Below, piece by piece: positions 12,113 through 22,241 of a DNA stretch of 64,000 bases. The notes under the pieces are model-generated. The model searched no databases. It saw nothing but the letters and a program-made list of their open reading frames with translations, and had not been told where the DNA came from. Where the stretch lies: positions 74,130,641 to 74,194,640 of the forward strand of contig CM055313.2 in assembly GCA_029255685.2 (NCBI GenBank), written 5' to 3'. The translations under genes and the position numbers were made by a program. The first letter of the stretch is position 1; each line of letters opens with the position of its first letter. This DNA is from Silene conica (taxonomy: Eukaryota; Streptophyta; Magnoliopsida; Caryophyllales; Caryophyllaceae).

Positions 12113-12317
12113 GACAGCGACATGTTCTAAATTTCAAAAAAAAAAATTAAAAAATCGGAATTGATGACGTTGACCCATTTTTGGTAAATAGTTTGAAACG
12201 AGCACCATTTTGGTAAATAGTTTGGTTTCCGACCCCATTTTAGCAAAAACTTCTCTTGTTGATGCCCCAACATTGTTTTACGGGGAGTCCCATGAGATCT
12301 AATGAGTAACTTCTATA

Positions 12318-12865
12318 TAGAGGTGATAATGAGACGGGATAATTTAGGATTAACTCGAGATCGTTCCAGTTAAAGTTTGGTTTGTGTGAGCTTGGCAGAT
12401 CAACTCCAGATCGTCCCAGTTAAAGCTTGGTTTGTGTGAGTTTGGCTTAGTCTCGGGCTCGGCAGAGAGCTTAGCAAGTCATGCTGAGCAAAAGCTGATT
12501 CGACTTGAAAAGCTCGCGGGTTGCTCGAATTTGTGTAATTAGATAAGATATTACTCATGTTTTTATATAAATATTTTATCTTGATTATATCTTTGTATCA
12601 TACATATCAAATGTCTTACTAATTTGCCAAATATTTTTACATGTAACCTTTAAGCCTTGTTAATAAAAATGTCGGAAGATTTTTTTAAAAAAAATCAACA
12701 ACTTGTTTTCTAGGCTAAATTTGAGCTCGTGTTTGGTTTGAGCTCGCGAGAAAGCTTCGCTCGCGGGCTTGATAACCAACATTTGTTTTCAAGAGATCGG
12801 CTCAAACTCGAATATTATTGGTTCTTGAGCACAAGCTGAGTAAGGCTTGCTCGTTAACAGCCCTA
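12318..12865. mobile_element. hAT-type MITE, older copy
   Basis: The left end TAGAGGTGATAATGAG pairs with the right end CTCGTTAACAGCCCTA at about 12 of 16 positions. The flanking 8-mers CTTCTATA (12310-12317) and ATTCTGTA (12866-12873) agree at 6 of 8 positions, as for an aged hAT duplication. The 548-bp body has repeated GAGCTCG/CTCGCGAG-type motifs and no coding sequence. The TAGGG-type ends resemble those of the MITE at 10203-10729. Confidence 0.7.
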
Positions 12866-13340
12866 ATTCTGTATGTTTAATTGTCGAGTTATATGATCCA
12901 AAATTCAGGAACTTCATATCATAGTCCCGAGTTTTACTCATCTAAACATGTACCTGAAATGATCCATAACAATTGCTTTTGATGCGGATTTTTTTTGGAT
13001 CATAAAGAGCATTTTTGTTGTTTTAATTAACCATCGTCTAAACAAAAAAACAAACGTAAGAATTTGTATTCCGTTTGTGTTTGTACCTCAAAAATCAATG
13101 TACGTATGAATTCTGTTGTGTTTTTTTAAAATGAGTGGAATATGGTTGTAAACTTGTAGCTCCAAACAACACTAATTCATGGAGGACTTCATTTAAGGCT
13201 AAGACTTTTAGCAAACAAGGTACGTCAATACATAATGCGAAATAATGAAATATTCCTGAAGTCAGCAAAATATGGAGTAGGTAATAGGTATTGTCATCAT
13301 ACTTGCGGTTCAAGAAATATCCAAGATATTTATCAGTTTA
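12866..13340. other. Intergenic, no feature recognised
   Basis: AT-rich sequence with no gene or repeat that I can support. Confidence 0.35.
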
Positions 13341-13530
13341 GAATCGCCTCATTAAAGACGGACACTATTCGTGATAAACTGAAAATGGCTAATTTCCTCT
13401 TATAAAATAGAAGTGGCAAGACCCATGAAATACTCCATTTCCTGCTACTTGTCTTCCCACTTGTGTAATTGTGAGAAAGATATGTATGTCTTTAACTTGT
13501 GACGGATAATATCCGTCAGGAGTAAGACTT
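13341..13530. mobile_element. Small MITE of the GACGGACACTAT family
   Basis: About 190 bp resembling the stretch at 17694-17880: both open AAAGACGGACACTATT or similar, share a centre with 'CCATGAAAT-CTCCATTT' and 'CCCACTTG', and close with 'TCTTTAACTTGTGACGGATAATATCC'. The two ends are partly inverted copies of each other. A clear target duplication is not seen. Confidence 0.55.
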
Positions 13531-14655
13531 ATTGGGATAGAATTACCTATTGGATTCATTTAGAGTTTGGAATACACATACAAAAAGTTTAGCTATCATT
13601 TTTTATTCTTTTTAACTATTTGCTCCACTTGCGAATTGAAAAATTATAGTTTCCCGACTTGAAGAAGTTGACTCTATCAATACGGTAACATTATTGATGA
13701 TCTTGAAATAACACTTTGGTAAATCTTAAAAGAAGAGTGTCAAGACTACTAATAATCTATCATAGTTTTGACAAAGTTTTAAATTGAATATTTTATATAA
13801 ACTTTAGGTGAGTTTTGACCGCACCTAGAAGAGAAATTATCCAATAGACGAACTTTTGTAAAAAAGAAGAAGTGAAATGGAAAAGTAGAGCTTAAAGTAA
13901 GACTGGCAGATAATGATTAAAGCTTGAGGTGAGTATGATTAAAGCTTGAGGTGAGTATGAGTAATAAAAAAATGGATAGGATAAATTACAAATAACCCCA
14001 CGTATTTGCGTATTTTTACAATTTACTGCCACGTATTTGTTTTTTTACAAATAACCCTCAGACTTTTACGTATACTCCCGGATCACCACCGTATTTTAAT
14101 CTCAAACATCTTTTTTCTTATTTTCCGTCTTGTTAAATTACAATTTATACAAAATACCCATATTACACTCCCTAATTGCACAAATCCAACCACTCCCAAT
14201 ATGTTTCCAATTCATATGTTGTTTGTGAAAATCATCATAAACTTGTGAAACCCTAAACCCCCAAATTGTTGGAGCTCTATTCTCTCATCTTTCCTAACTT
14301 CAGAAGCAGAGATCAATATCAAGTTGTCGCAACTCGCAAATCAGTAATAATACTCCGTACTAGAAGAACACGAGCATCAATCAATTGAACAAAAAATTAA
14401 ATTGAAAGATTGCAGGCTTCGAATCCCAGTTTTTCTGACATCTCTATATTCCAAAAATCGGTCATTTAGCTATACAGAAGGATCATTACCCTCAAATAGA
14501 GAGACTCTATCTATGTCAATGACATCTTTTAATCAACGTGATAAGTCATATTTATATACATTTTTATGCCTCCCTTAGCTACTTTTGAGACGGTTTATGC
14601 TTATTATATGACATTTACATACCGTTTCTGTGAGATTGTCGATACTTCTGGCTTG
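13531..14655. other. Intergenic with repeat debris
   Basis: No gene is recognised. At 13915-13955 the unit ATGATTAAAGCTTGAGGTGAGT occurs twice in tandem; a related motif is found near 61990-62060. At 13985-14065 'TTACAAATAACCC' and 'CACGTATTTG' occur twice, which looks like one end of an inverted-repeat element whose other end I cannot find. Confidence 0.35.
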
Positions 14656-14659
14656 TAAT

Positions 14660-15028
14660 ATTTTAATGTAGGAGAAGTGCATGTGCGGAATAAGTGAAGA
14701 AACCAAGGCATCGTGGAGTCGACAAGATGGAGTATAAGAAGACTCAAAAAGACTTTAGGAAGATTAGAGAAGAATTGAGAAAGAAAAAAGTTGAAACTCA
14801 GCTACTGCTCAGGTCCCTCGATCGAGGGAGTGATGTCCTCGATCGAGGACCCCAACGCTGGGAGATTTTCGGCGGCTTTCTTATTTTCGACTTTTCTTAA
14901 TTTTATAAATAGAGAGGGTCGTGCCCTACCTCTATTATGTCGTGATAACCTAGTTTTCATACTTTTTACACACTATTCGAGTAGAGTTAGCAAGTTCTTC
15001 ATTGTTTTCCGAATTTTCTTCCTCTAGA
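14660..15028 (+). repeat. Gypsy-type LTR fragment (probable)
   Basis: This non-coding stretch has 'TTTATAAATAGAGAGGGTCG' (14904 onward), which would suit an LTR promoter, and two perfect palindromes, CCCTCGATCGAGGG (about 14815) and TCCTCGATCGAGGA (about 14836). I associate this layout with Gypsy LTRs in Caryophyllaceae, which is an impression only. It stops abruptly where Copia integrase coding sequence begins at about 15030. Confidence 0.4.
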
Positions 15029-15029
15029 T

Positions 15030-17505
15030 TAATTTTGGGGAGAATGTGCATTGGCTGCTGCTCACTTGATTAACCGTACTTCGTCTGCTGTGCTTGGTGG
15101 CATTACTCCGTATGAGGTATTTCACTCCCCACCTCCATTTGATCGACTCAAAGTCTTTGGTTCGCTATGTTTTGCGCATAATCAAAAATCTAAATCTGAC
15201 AAGTTTGCTAGTCGTAGTCGTAAATGTGTTTTCATGGGGTACCCATCTGGCAAGAAGGGTTGATATTTATGTGATTTGGATAGTCATGAATTTTTCGTCT
15301 CATGGGATGTGACGTTCTATGAAGATCAGTTTCTGTTCCAAACCCCTGCTTCGGGAACTCCTTCCCCGACTTCTTCTCCAACTACCCTCCGGTATGACTA
15401 TGTTGTTGATTGGGAGTGTGAGGACGAGGGCTGTGAGGATGGGGTCGGGGTTGAGCATGACAATCTCGATACTACGGGCGACATGGTTGAGGGGCTTGTT
15501 AACACGGCAGTAGAGCAGGCTGTTGATGTCACAGGAGCACGCAGCTAGAGCAGGTTGTTGCTGAAAGTCCCGGTATCACGGGTACTAACACGGATGCTCC
15601 AGTGCTGGGTCGTGGGCAGCGTGTAAAAATACCCAATCGAAACCTCCGTGATTATGTTGTTGACAAAACGATTCAAAGTAGCAGCCCCTCCAACGTCTCT
15701 AAGGTCACTGTCACATCACCACTCTCAGGTATGCCATATCCTCTAATTAATTACCTTGTTAGTGCTAATTTTTCTAAGGAGCATCGTATGTATTTAGCAG
15801 CTATTACGACTAATCGTGAGCCACGGTCTTTTAAAGAAGCCGTGAAAGATGAAGGATGGAGACAGGCCATGGAAATGGAAATGAAGGCCTTTGTCGACAA
15901 CGGTACATGGACTTTAGAGACCCTACCGGCTGGTAAGAAAGCTCTTGGTAGCAAGTGGCTGTATAAAATCAAGTACAAATCTGATTCCACTATAGAACGC
16001 CTCAAGGTTCGGTTAGTGGTATTCGTAAATCATCAAACAGAAGGAATTGATTACAATGAGACGTTTGCTCCCGTGGCCAAGATGAGTACTGTTCGCACCT
16101 TCCTTGTTGTAGCTGCTTCTCAGCATTAGGTGTTGCATCAGATGGATGTTCATAATGTGTTTCTTCATGGCGATCTTGCCGAGGAAGCATACATGCGTTT
16201 ACCCCCTGGATTCCAGTCTCCGAAGCCTGGTATGGTATGTCAACTACAAAAATCTCTTTATGTTCTGAAACAGGCACCCAGGTGTTGGTTTGCCAAGTTA
16301 GGTGTTGCTCTGAAAGACTATGGTTTCAAGCAAATCTATTGTGATTATTCATTGTTTACTCTCGTAAAAAACGATTCTCGTTTACATGTTCTCATTTATG
16401 TTGACGATCTCATTATTGCGGGTAATAACTTGGCCGCGGTTAATTCTTTCAAAGGATATCTTACATCTTGTTTTCATATGAAGGACTTGGGTGCGCTGAA
16501 ATACTTTCTGGGCATTGAAGTAGCTCGTAATCCCGATGGCATATTCTTATGTCAACGTAAGTATGCCCTTGACATTATCTCAGAAGTTGGATACATCGGT
16601 AGTAAACCTCTTGCTACTCCCATCGAGCAAAATCATTGTTTGGGGTACACTACTAGTACGTTACTTGCTGACCCAGAACCATATAGGTGCCTGGTTGGGC
16701 GTTTCGTCTATTTGGCTGTCACAAGGCCGGATATTACGTATGTTGTTCATGTCTTGTCTCAATATCGACAAGCTCCGCGTCAAGATCATTGGGAGGCGGC
16801 CCTTCGTGTCGTACGTTACTTGAAAGGCACTCCTGGGAAAGGTATTATGCTTCATGCCAACACTAACTTACAATTGCACGGATGGTGTGACTCCGATTAC
16901 GCCGCATGCCCCGCCACACGACGATCTTTTACAGGTTGGTTTGTGTTCTTGGGCTCCTCCGTCATCTCTTGGAAAACTAAGAAACAACGCACCGTGTCTC
17001 GTTCGTCCGTTGAAGCTGAGTATCGTGCTTTAGCTGCTGTTGTATGTGCACTCAAGTGGCTCACAGGGCTATTACACGACTTGGGTTTACCTCGTTCCGC
17101 TGCCATCCCTGTTTCGTGTGATAGCCAGTCTGCCTTACACATTGCCAAGAACCCGGTTTTTCATGAACGCACCAAGCACATTGAAGTTGACTGTCACTTT
17201 GTACGTGACGCTATCACCGTCGGTCTGGTTGCTCGATCCTACGTTCCAACCACCTTGCAGCTCGTTGATGTTCTTACGAAAGCATTGGGTGATTCTCAGT
17301 TCAAAATGTTGATTGACAAACTGGGCATTCTTAATCCGTATGCTCCAGCTTGAAGGGGGTAATAAGCCCATATGTGTTAATGTGTTATGTCGTTATTGGG
17401 CTTAGGTTTTGTTTTGAATAATCTCATGTAATTCTATATATACGTTTGTATTGTGGAATAATAAGGACAAGTCTTTCTGTCTTATCATATTCTAAACTTA
17501 TCAAA
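15030..17505 (+). mobile_element. 5'-truncated Copia retrotransposon
   Basis: This is the 3' half of a Ty1/Copia element. The polyprotein remnant (15033-17353) starts in the middle of integrase. The purine tract TTGAAGGGGG (about 17350-17359) follows the stop codon. An AT-rich 3' LTR of about 145 bp (about 17360-17505, with TATATATACG and GTGGAATAATAAGG) comes next. The 5' LTR, gag, protease and most of integrase are missing; the left junction abuts Gypsy-like LTR DNA. No target duplication can be read because the left end is lost. Confidence 0.85.
15033..17353 (+). pseudogene. Copia pol remnant: integrase C-end, reverse transcriptase, RNase H
   Basis: Order of parts: integrase C-terminus with 'FWGECALAAAHLINR', 'GGITPYEVF' and 'FGSLCFAHN' (15033-15350), a variable linker, then RT with 'NGTWTLETLPAGKKALGSKW' (from about 15900), 'FAPVAK', 'QMDVHNVFLHGDL', the catalytic 'YVDD' box (about 16400) and 'MKDLGALKYFLGIEV', then RNase H with 'GWCDSDYA' and 'SRSSVEAEYRA' (16870-17040). 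Breaks: an in-frame stop after 'GKKG' (15261-15263), a stop at 15546-15548 with a frame change before 15602, and a stop after 'AASQH' (16127-16129). The 407-codon stretch 16130-17353 is still open. It cannot make a full polyprotein. Confidence 0.9.
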
Positions 17506-17693
17506 ATATCACCACTTAAGAAGATGAAACAAAAATAAAAGCGCCTAGGGAATAACAAATGATTTGTCTTTATCTATCAAAATGAATATTATTTGACCCG
17601 TCACAAATGAAAATTTGTGAAACTAAAAAGGATTATACACAATTAATAGACGATCATAATTTATTTGTTGAATAAAATAAGCATAAACAAATT

Positions 17694-17880
17694 CTCATTG
17701 AAGACGGACACTATCCATCACAAGTTAAGGACGGTTAGTGTTCTCTTACAAAATGCAAGTGGCATGATCCATGAAATGCTCCATTTAGCCTCACTTCTTC
17801 TCCCACTTGCATTGTTGTGAGAGATATACCATCCGTCTTCAATTTGTGAGGTAGTATCCGTTTTTAGCAAGACTCTTTGT
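17694..17880. mobile_element. Small MITE of the GACGGACACTAT family
   Basis: A left arm with 'GACGGACACTATCCATCACA' and 'AGTTAAGGACGG' is mirrored on the right by 'CCGTCTTCAATTTGTGAGG' and 'TAGTATCCGTTTTTAGC', so the ends can pair. The centre matches the element at 13341-13530. It has no coding capacity. Confidence 0.6.
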
Positions 17881-18414
17881 AAAATAAACACCATAAGCCT
17901 TCGTGTTTACCTGCATATGACCATACCCTTATCTCTGGCCTGTATTTGACTAACTTTTTTAGGGAGCGTTTGTTTTGCCATGAGCATGAATTTGGAACCA
18001 AGAATCATACTGGATGGTATGGACTCTATTTCTCATCACATTTGTTTGTTTCAATTTCGAGTGGTGTGACTATGAAACTTGAATAAAGTTAAAATAAGTT
18101 AAATAAATATATCAAATAATATTTTTTAATATTATAATATAATAAAAATAAAGATTTAATAAAATAATTATATAAAAGTTCATTTACAATATTGTCATAA
18201 TTTTTGTTTTGCACATTTTTGTTTGTTTTAATTTGATACAATGATACCTATAAATATCAATATATACTCACCTCATTTTTGAGTATGAGAAACTCGTGTC
18301 TCATGAGCTTGAGGTATGTGTATAAAATCCTTATGTTTGACGAACAAGTGCTTGAAATGAATTTGTTTAATTTTAAACCTATATCTCATACTTTTGTGTT
18401 TGAACCAAAAGCCC

Positions 18415-19804
18415 TATTAGGAATCGGGCCTATACTAGGCCCGTCTATTATTAGGGTTTCTTATATTAGGCTTCTATTATCTGGAAGCTAAAGTATTATA
18501 AATATCTCGTCATATCAATGTAAGAAACACATCATTCAATAATACATCCATATGTCATTCCTCTTTCACAATTGGGTAAAGGACACCGCACCAAAATACC
18601 GAATTCTCGCCTTACCGGATATGTCCGACCACCAATTGGCCCCTCGACTCACCTTATCACGGGACCGGCCATCATCTGCTCCAGGAACTCGGTACCCTCT
18701 TACACACTTTATCAATTATGCAAAATTTTTTGCTAACCATACCAGTTTTCTAGCGGCCGTGACGAAAAATCATGAGCCAACTACTTTTCATGAAGCTTCA
18801 CAGGTACCCGAATGGCGTACAGCCATGAAGAGTGAGATTGAGGCCCTTGTACGCAACAACACTTGGACTCTCGAATCTCTACCGCCACACAAAAAGGCCA
18901 TCGGGTCCAAATGGGTTTATAAGATCAAATACAATGCCGATGGGTCCATCGAAAGGTATAAAGTCCGCCTTGTCATTATGGGTAATCGTCAAATCGAGGG
19001 AATCACAAGTATATGGCAACAATCCTTTCCTTATTGTAAATATATTGTATACATATTTTCTTTCCTTACTATGAAGAAAGTATCTTAGTATATAAGTCAT
19101 ATTAGCTGTACATTGTAAAGTAAGTTGGAAAATATTGAATGAAGTCTGTACAATCTTTGCTATTCACAAAAGATATTATGGTACCAATAGGCTGATTTGT
19201 TATTCCTGCAAATTCTCGTTTTCCTGAATTAAAAAAAAATCCCCTTCTCTTCGAAATCCGATTAAAAAAATCTTCTTCTCCGTTTAAGGTGGTACTTGAT
19301 TTGTTTGGAGTCCGAAAAAATTAACGTTCTCCAGATCTTGAAATTTTAACGGATAATTTCCGTCTTATTGATATTTGGCAGGTTCGATAGAGTTCCTGCA
19401 AATTAACTCATTCTTCCGACAAGTCCGAAAAAATTAACATTCTTGTTCAGAGCCTTTCTCGCGAGTCTTAATGCTCGTTTATCTTACCAACCTTGCGGAA
19501 ATGAAGATTTAAATAAAGACGAAGAAGAGACGAATTTTGATTTTCTTTTGATTTTGTGTTTTCCTTGTATTTCTTAGCTTTTTTTTTCCTCCAATCGTAA
19601 AGTTCGTCTTACGTACTGCCTTTACGATTGCGGGAGGGTATTAGGAATCGGGCCTATACTAGGCCCGTCTATTATTAGGGTTTCTTATATTAGGCTTCTA
19701 TTATCCGGAAGCTAAAGTATTATAAATACCTCGTCATATCAATGTAAGAAACACATCATTCAATAATACATCCATATGTCATTTTCCCTCTATATTTTCT
19801 AACA
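18415..19804 (+). mobile_element. Internally deleted Copia retrotransposon
   Basis: Near-identical LTRs start TATTAGGAATCGGGCC (left 18415-about 18560; right 19639-19804, 166 bp, ending TTTTCTAACA). The purine tract GCGGGAGGG precedes the right LTR, and the 5-bp duplication AGCCC lies at 18410-18414 and 19805-19809. The left LTR seems to lack its last few bases. The two LTRs differ at only about two sites over 140 bp, so insertion was fairly recent. The 1.39-kb body keeps only the start of RT, and the rest of pol is deleted. At 19310-19440 'GTCCGAAAAAATTAAC' occurs twice. Confidence 0.9.
18552..19088 (+). pseudogene. Copia reverse transcriptase N-terminal remnant
   Basis: The open frame shows the linker-to-RT region of a Copia polyprotein: 'YPLTHFINYAKF', 'NHEPTTFHEASQ', 'EWRTAMKSEIEALVRNNTW', 'KKAIGSKWVYKIKYNADGS', 'VRLVIMGNRQIEGI'. 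It then departs into unrelated sequence. The FAPVAK, YVDD and RNase H parts are absent, so it is non-functional. Confidence 0.85.
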
Positions 19805-20020
19805 AGCCCCTTATTTTAAATTCATCTTGTATAACCCAATTGGGACTCAATTCAAGCGACATGTTGGACAAATCTATTATAAATGTACTAAATGGTTACA
19901 AATTTAGCTTTCTATTATGAAAGCAAAATAAAAGTGGACAGTACAAAATATTTAAAATTACACAAATTCTCATTTATAACCGACATATCTACCACAAACA
20001 TACAGCTCAAGTACTATGTA

Positions 20021-21774
20021 CTTCCTCCATTCATATCCAACTTACATATATTCCTTTTTCATCCATTCATATCCACTCTACCACTTTCCTTAAAAAGAAA
20101 ATAAAATGACCACTCTATCCTTATAAGAACCATTTATTTACCTAAAATGTCACTCCTTGGCCCACATTTAATCCACCCCAAAATACTCCCTAATCTTAAT
20201 CTGGCCCAATTAGTATCCCTAACCCAATCCTACTAAACTAACCATTCCCTCCAAAAAATATAACTCACCCAATATCCTCTCACCAAATATCATTTGAGTA
20301 ACCCACTTCATCTTCCCCAAATACCCAACCCAACCCAATAACCAGACATACACATTTTTACACGGCCATTTTTAGTAGACCCAATCCCTAACCCAATCCA
20401 TTATACCCTACCCATATATATTCCCCAAACCCTACACTCATACACTGCCAAACTCTAACATATTCTCATTTACTCTCTTTTACTCTCTCTCTCTCTTCCT
20501 CCGCCGCTCTATCTCTCTATACACCTCTCTATATTCAAAACCCTAATACTACTTCATCTTCTCATCTCCTTTCACACCTCTCTATATTCAAAACCCTAAT
20601 ACTACCGCATATTCTCATTAGTTCCCCTTGTGCATCGTAAACCGGTCTGCTGACCGCGCACATGAACATCACTTTTGTGATGTACCTTTTTGATTGGCAG
20701 CTACGGTAAGACAACTCTTCCCCATTTACCACGTAAATTTTCTCGTCATCGTCTGTAATAAAGAACCACTTCTCATCCATGTGTATTACGTTGCTCATCT
20801 CGCTGAACTTGATTTCTGTAACTGGTACTGCATTAAGGTCGAGAAAATCATCGATCACTTGATTTACGACTAGCATCTTTAGTGAGTGAAGAAGTCGTTC
20901 CTCTTTGTGTAAGTCGCTGAGTTTAGGATGAAGTGGGCTGGAATGAGGTTTTAGCAAACCTTCTTGCACCCACTTGTGGACCGTGCCAATGGTAACACCA
21001 CAATTTTCTGAAACTCTTTTCATAGTATTCCGTTTCGCGACAATGATGGACTTGATAAACTCGACATTAGGTAGAACTTTCTTCTTGTTATTGTTCTCAA
21101 TTCTCCCGCTACTAACATTTAGTTTCTGACCAACAACTCTTGGTTTTTTTGCGAGGTTCCAAATGTTAGACACACTCCTTTCTTTGAGGTTGAAGCGGAG
21201 GGCTGTTTTATGGAGTTCACCACGTTCTAGTTTCCCGTTCACTGATTTCTGAAGCAAGTAAACGGCAATTTCCGAACGTAGGTCCTCGGACATGCATTTG
21301 TACCCCATTTTGTATTGTGTTGTAGCTGGTTGTAATAAAAAATTAAGGATTTTTAATGTTTTTATTTTGGACTTTAGTAAGTAAATATAGTGAAATTTTT
21401 TTGTTTGTTGGGTACTCAGTTAATGAAGTGAGAATAGTGGTGTATTTATGGCCAATGAGTGTACTAACAGTCTGGCAACAGACTGGAAACAGGCTGTACA
21501 TTTCAGTTTTATGGGGGAAAAAAGTTGGTGTATAATTACACTAAATCTGAAACTTCAAAAAGTGATTTTGGTGGGAAAATTAATAACTAACATCACAATT
21601 AACATCTCAGAAAGTACACATTAACAGCACATTTTTTTTTGAGGGGATTAACAACATATTTAACTTAACTAAAAAGCAACTTTTCACTTTTCAATGTACT
21701 TTTTATAATTTTTTATTCTACCCTTAAAACTTGTGCAAAAAACATACTTGTAACTTGGATATAAATGGAAGAAG
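20021..21774 (-). mobile_element. Mariner-like element (plant MLE)
   Basis: The left end CTTCCTCCATTCATATCC is inverted at the right end (GGATATAAATGGAAGAAG), and TA flanks each side (20019-20020, 21775-21776), as for Tc1/mariner elements. The 1754-bp body carries a shortened transposase on the minus strand. Two short non-coding relatives with matching ends and TA flanks are present at 26135-26394 and 42701-42972, so this family has spawned Stowaway-like MITEs here. Confidence 0.88.
20562..21308 (-). pseudogene. Truncated mariner transposase
   Basis: A 248-codon frame on the minus strand. Residues 1-75 resemble the N-terminal helix-turn-helix of plant mariner transposases, followed by a second DNA-binding part ('KRNTMKRVSENCGVTIGTVHKWVQEG'-type segment around residues 92-120). 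'VIHMDEKWFF' (about 173-182) carries the first catalytic aspartate of the DD39D triad. After 'VMFMCAVSRPVYD' the frame runs out at about residue 248, without the segments expected to hold the second and third catalytic aspartates. It is therefore probably inactive as an enzyme, though the DNA-binding half might still be made. The upstream DNA (21309-21774) is AT-rich. Confidence 0.85.
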
Positions 21775-21776
21775 TA

Positions 21777-22241
21777 TATGAGTATATAAAACAACAGTTT
21801 TTCTAAATAAACCAGATGTGGAAATATTTGTAAGATGTTCTCAAGATAAATTCAATTATAAACTTAGGTTTATCATAATTAATAAAAATATCTTATAAAT
21901 CTTTCATATTCGATTGATTAAGGACATAAGTTAGAAAAATCGATAAACAAAAGAGAGCAAATAAACATAACAATCTCATATGTTGTCATAACCTCGTAGG
22001 TAAAACCCTGAGTTAAAGTCGGCTAGCGTACACGGTCTCGCCATTACCACGCTCCCCAGTCCACGGTCTATAGTATGTATACACACGACACGAGGATTCT
22101 ACCAAACACTCCCTAAAATTGACATTTCTATTAACTGAAACAAAACAATACACTCACTCCCAAAATCCCTCTTTCTCTCTCCTCTTCCGCCATTAACACA
22201 CTCTCATCAATCACACTGACCTTGCTTCCACCATCGCAACC
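21777..22241 (+). promoter_or_regulatory. Upstream region of the pyruvate kinase gene
   Basis: This 465-bp stretch between the Mariner-like element and the start codon should hold the promoter and 5' UTR. TGTATACACAC near 22075 is a weak TATA-like site. A pyrimidine-rich run (CCCTCTTTCTCTCTCCTC, about 22170-22190) precedes the ATG, as is common in leaders of highly expressed plant genes. The start of transcription cannot be fixed from sequence alone. Confidence 0.4.

Larger units (their letters stand above)
2605..12253. mobile_element. Mutator-like element (MULE), non-autonomous, with nested insertions
   Basis: Inverted ends of about 145 bp (about 2605-2750 and 12112-12253) share blocks such as GAAGTTTT-GCTAAAATG, GTCGGAAA-CAAACTATTTA and GAACATGT-GCTGTCC. 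The perfect 9-bp direct repeat TCTTGTTGA flanks the element at 2596-2604 and 12254-12262; 9-bp duplications are typical of Mutator transposition. Removing the nested LTR element leaves about 2.6 kb with no MURA-type transposase, so it must be moved in trans. Its interior has a roughly 67-bp direct repeat (2757-2823 and 3020-3089) and LTR-like debris (about 3097-4190 continuing at 11257-11810). Confidence 0.88.
17962..19810. mobile_element. Harbinger-like MITE split by a Copia element
   Basis: The left end GGGAGCGTTTGTTTTGCC (from 17962) is mirrored by the right end GAACCAAAAGCCC plus C at 19810. TTA flanks both sides (17959-17961, 19811-19813), the size and sequence expected for PIF/Harbinger insertion. 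A Copia element with its own AGCCC duplication sits six or so bases inside the right end. Removing it leaves a 454-bp element, close to the 459-bp relative at 37451-37909, which supports the reconstruction. It has no transposase. Confidence 0.83.
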
